From assembly GCA_045126515.1 (NCBI GenBank), contig JBGVOM010000121.1, positions 1 to 6,782 on the forward strand: a DNA stretch of 6,782 nucleotides, read 5' to 3'. Each line of letters begins with the position of its first letter. The first letter of the stretch is position 1. The translations under genes and the position numbers were made by a program. This stretch comes from RUG11237 sp045126515 (lineage in GTDB: Bacteria > Bacillota > Clostridia > Lachnospirales > Lachnospiraceae). Positions 5,241 to 6,782 of the stretch are shown here, piece by piece. The notes below the pieces were generated by a model. That model ran no database searches, had not been told where the DNA came from, and was given only the letters and a program-made list of their open reading frames with translations.

Positions 5241-6524
5241 TTAACAAGTAACACACCTTTCGGTGTAGTAATCTAACATTGAGACTAATCCAAATGAGGT
5301 TAGTCTCTTTGTACTTATAGCCTTTTGTATCCATCCATTGTGGGCAAGTCTTGCATATCTGTCTCCGCAATACGCTATTTTAAATGCTGCCCATCTTGGT
5401 ACATCAAGCTTCATAAGGTTCTTTGCTCTGTTTTGTGGAGTTTTCCAATGTTTCCAAATGCACATACGAAGTCTGTATCTGATGCTACCATCTAGTTCTC
5501 GACAAAGTGTTTTCATACTTCCAATTTTAAAGTAATTTATCCAACCTCTGATGAGTTGATTTAATTTCTCCACCTTGTAGCTGTTGCTAACGCCCCAGCT
5601 ACGGCATGTGAGTTCTTTCATTCTTTTCTTAAACTTCGCTACTGATTTTGCATGTGGTTTTGCCTTAAACTGATGTGCTCTTGTGTCAAAGTAGAACCCA
5701 AACCCAAGGTATTTAAGTCCGTTTGGTCTGTCTACTTTACTCTTTGTCATGTTGACCTTGAGACCTAGTTTCTCCTCAATAAATCGAGATATGTTTCTCA
5801 TTACCCGATTTGCAGACATTTCACTTCCAACCATGATAATACAGTCATCTGCATATCGCACAAAGTTAAGCCCTCGCTTTTCCATTTCCTTATCAAGTTC
5901 ATTGAGCATGATGTTTGCCAATAACGGCGAAAGATTTCCTCCTTGCGGTGTTCCCACAATAGAATCCTCATATTCATCGTCAATCATGATTCCGCTGACT
6001 AGATATTTCCTTATGATAGAGATAATATCTCCATCTTTTATAGTTCTGCCTATGATAGTCATAAGCTTGTCATGGTTTACCGTGTCAAAGAACTTTTCCA
6101 AGTCAATGTCTACAATCCAATCGTTACCATCATTCATCATGTCAAGTGCTGTTAGGATTGCTTGCTGTGCACATCTATTCGGTCTGAATCCATAACTATG
6201 TTCATGGAATTGTTCCTCGTAGATTGGTGTTAATACCTGTGTAATGGCTTGCTGTATGAATCTGTCTGTTACTGTTGGTACTCCTAGGTTTCTGACACCG
6301 CCATCAGGCTTTGGTATCTCCACTCTTCGTACTGGTTGAGGTTTATACTTTCTTGTCCTCAACTGTTCCTTGATGATTTTGCCGTTCTTTTCAAGATGTT
6401 CTTTGAGTTCCGTGTACTTCATTCCGTCCACTCCCTCTGCACCTTTATTTCGTACGACTTGCAGATATGCTCTGTTGAGATTATCGCTAGATAAAATCTG
6501 CTCCATTAGACTACTTGTGTCCAT
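5241..6524 (-). CDS. ltrA: group II intron reverse transcriptase/maturase (LtrA-like, no endonuclease domain)
   Basis: Binds the intron RNA, aids its splicing and copies it into DNA at the target. From MDTSSLMEQ the protein has 427 residues. Seen: the N-terminal region NLNRAYLQVVRNKGAEGVDG (15-34), PKPDGGVRNLGVPTVTDR (71-88), motif A VDIDLEKFFD (138-147, catalytic Asp141), GTPQGGNLSP (191-200), the active-site YADD (224-227), and a maturase X domain with LIRGWINYFK (324-333). It ends at MLDYYTERCVTC with no HNH endonuclease, as in several bacterial classes (C to F) that use nicks or replication forks to prime. I chose ATG 6524 over ATG 6560 because AGGAAAG lies just upstream and MDTS is a usual start of this subfamily. 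No frameshift or lost motif is seen, so the enzyme is probably functional. Domain V follows 8 nt after its stop. Confidence 0.95.
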   Translation of the reverse strand: MDTSSLMEQILSSDNLNRAYLQVVRNKGAEGVDGMKYTELKEHLEKNGKIIKEQLRTRKYKPQPVRRVEIPKPDGGVRNLGVPTVTDRFIQQAITQVLTPIYEEQFHEHSYGFRPNRCAQQAILTALDMMNDGNDWIVDIDLEKFFDTVNHDKLMTIIGRTIKDGDIISIIRKYLVSGIMIDDEYEDSIVGTPQGGNLSPLLANIMLNELDKEMEKRGLNFVRYADDCIIMVGSEMSANRVMRNISRFIEEKLGLKVNMTKSKVDRPNGLKYLGFGFYFDTRAHQFKAKPHAKSVAKFKKRMKELTCRSWGVSNSYKVEKLNQLIRGWINYFKIGSMKTLCRELDGSIRYRLRMCIWKHWKTPQNRAKNLMKLDVPRWAAFKIAYCGDRYARLAHNGWIQKAISTKRLTSFGLVSMLDYYTERCVTC

Positions 6525-6782
6525 GCGTTCTTTCCTTTCCGTCTCGCTTGATTTGACCATCTTTTACCCGATTGGTTACGGCAGATGTTGCCATTTCTGC
6601 AATACAAGACATACTCAAACTTATTGATTGTTCGCCCCTTTGCTCCATTTCCATTACAGAAACTTCTTCACTACTATGGGCTCGGCTGACTTCTCACAGT
6701 TCGTTGTTACTAGGCTAATGAAGCCTCTGTGAGACCTCCACGCTTAAGGTGCACGCTCTTTCTCCCCATATATCCGCCACAT

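Larger units (their letters stand above)
5157..6782 (-). mobile_element. group II intron, 3' part (5' end outside the window)
   Basis: The reverse transcriptase gene is followed on the same strand by a domain V-like hairpin (5198-5233) and a domain VI-like hairpin (5158-5197) with a bulged A. The intron should end in AT at 5157, seven nt from the branch A. Sequence 6525-6782 upstream of the maturase contains nested stems (for example CTCACAG/CTGTGAG at 6693-6733 and AGGCT/AGCCT inside it), consistent with ribozyme domains II-IV. A full domain I needs several hundred more bases, so the 5' splice site lies right of the window. It is a retroelement that splices and inserts by target-primed reverse transcription; with domains V and VI and the maturase intact it may be active. 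Confidence 0.88.

Noticed and set aside
5048..5254. 68-residue minus-strand open frame
   Set aside because: It crosses intron domains V and VI and the palindromes, which explain the sequence; there is no protein-like pattern.
5749..6195. 148-residue plus-strand open frame
   Set aside because: Lies opposite the reverse transcriptase gene and is a shadow of it.

Overview
The window is AT-rich DNA that looks like a gut-type Firmicute, probably Lachnospiraceae or a related clostridium. This is inferred from AGGAGG-type ribosome binding sites, AT-rich intergenic DNA and the kinds of mobile genes present; there is no taxonomic marker gene. Every gene I can support lies on the minus strand, so the biological reading order runs from the right end of the window to the left. 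The plus-strand open frames all look like shadows.

Right end (5157-6782): the 3' part of a group II intron. It holds a complete reverse transcriptase/maturase (YADD active site, no endonuclease domain), followed by a recognisable domain V hairpin and a domain VI hairpin with a bulged branch-point A. The intron's 5' end lies beyond the window. Middle (4356-5156): about 800 bp without a convincing gene but rich in structure. It contains three 15-bp palindromes, three imperfect direct repeats of about 120 bp, and a GC-richer block of strong hairpins that I read as a candidate transfer origin (oriT).

Centre (2653-4355): a compact set of overlapping genes. First comes an 83-residue protein that resembles the N-terminus of a MobV/Pre-like mobilisation protein but stops early. 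Next is an unrecognised 66-residue acidic protein, then a VapE-like (primase-C/superfamily 3-like) ATPase. Left-centre (485-2430): a small SHOCT-like protein followed by a large serine recombinase. A hairpin operator candidate precedes the recombinase gene and an intrinsic terminator follows it. Far left (1-295): the 5' end of a P-loop nucleotide kinase-like gene with its own promoter, possibly host flank.

Taken together, 485 to about 5156 looks like an integrative and mobilisable element or a degenerate derivative. The recombinase would integrate and excise it, the VapE-like ATPase would support its replication, and the Mob fragment with the hairpin block would be a remnant or minimal mobilisation module. 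A group II intron has inserted beside it. The element's ends and attachment sites cannot be fixed from this window alone.
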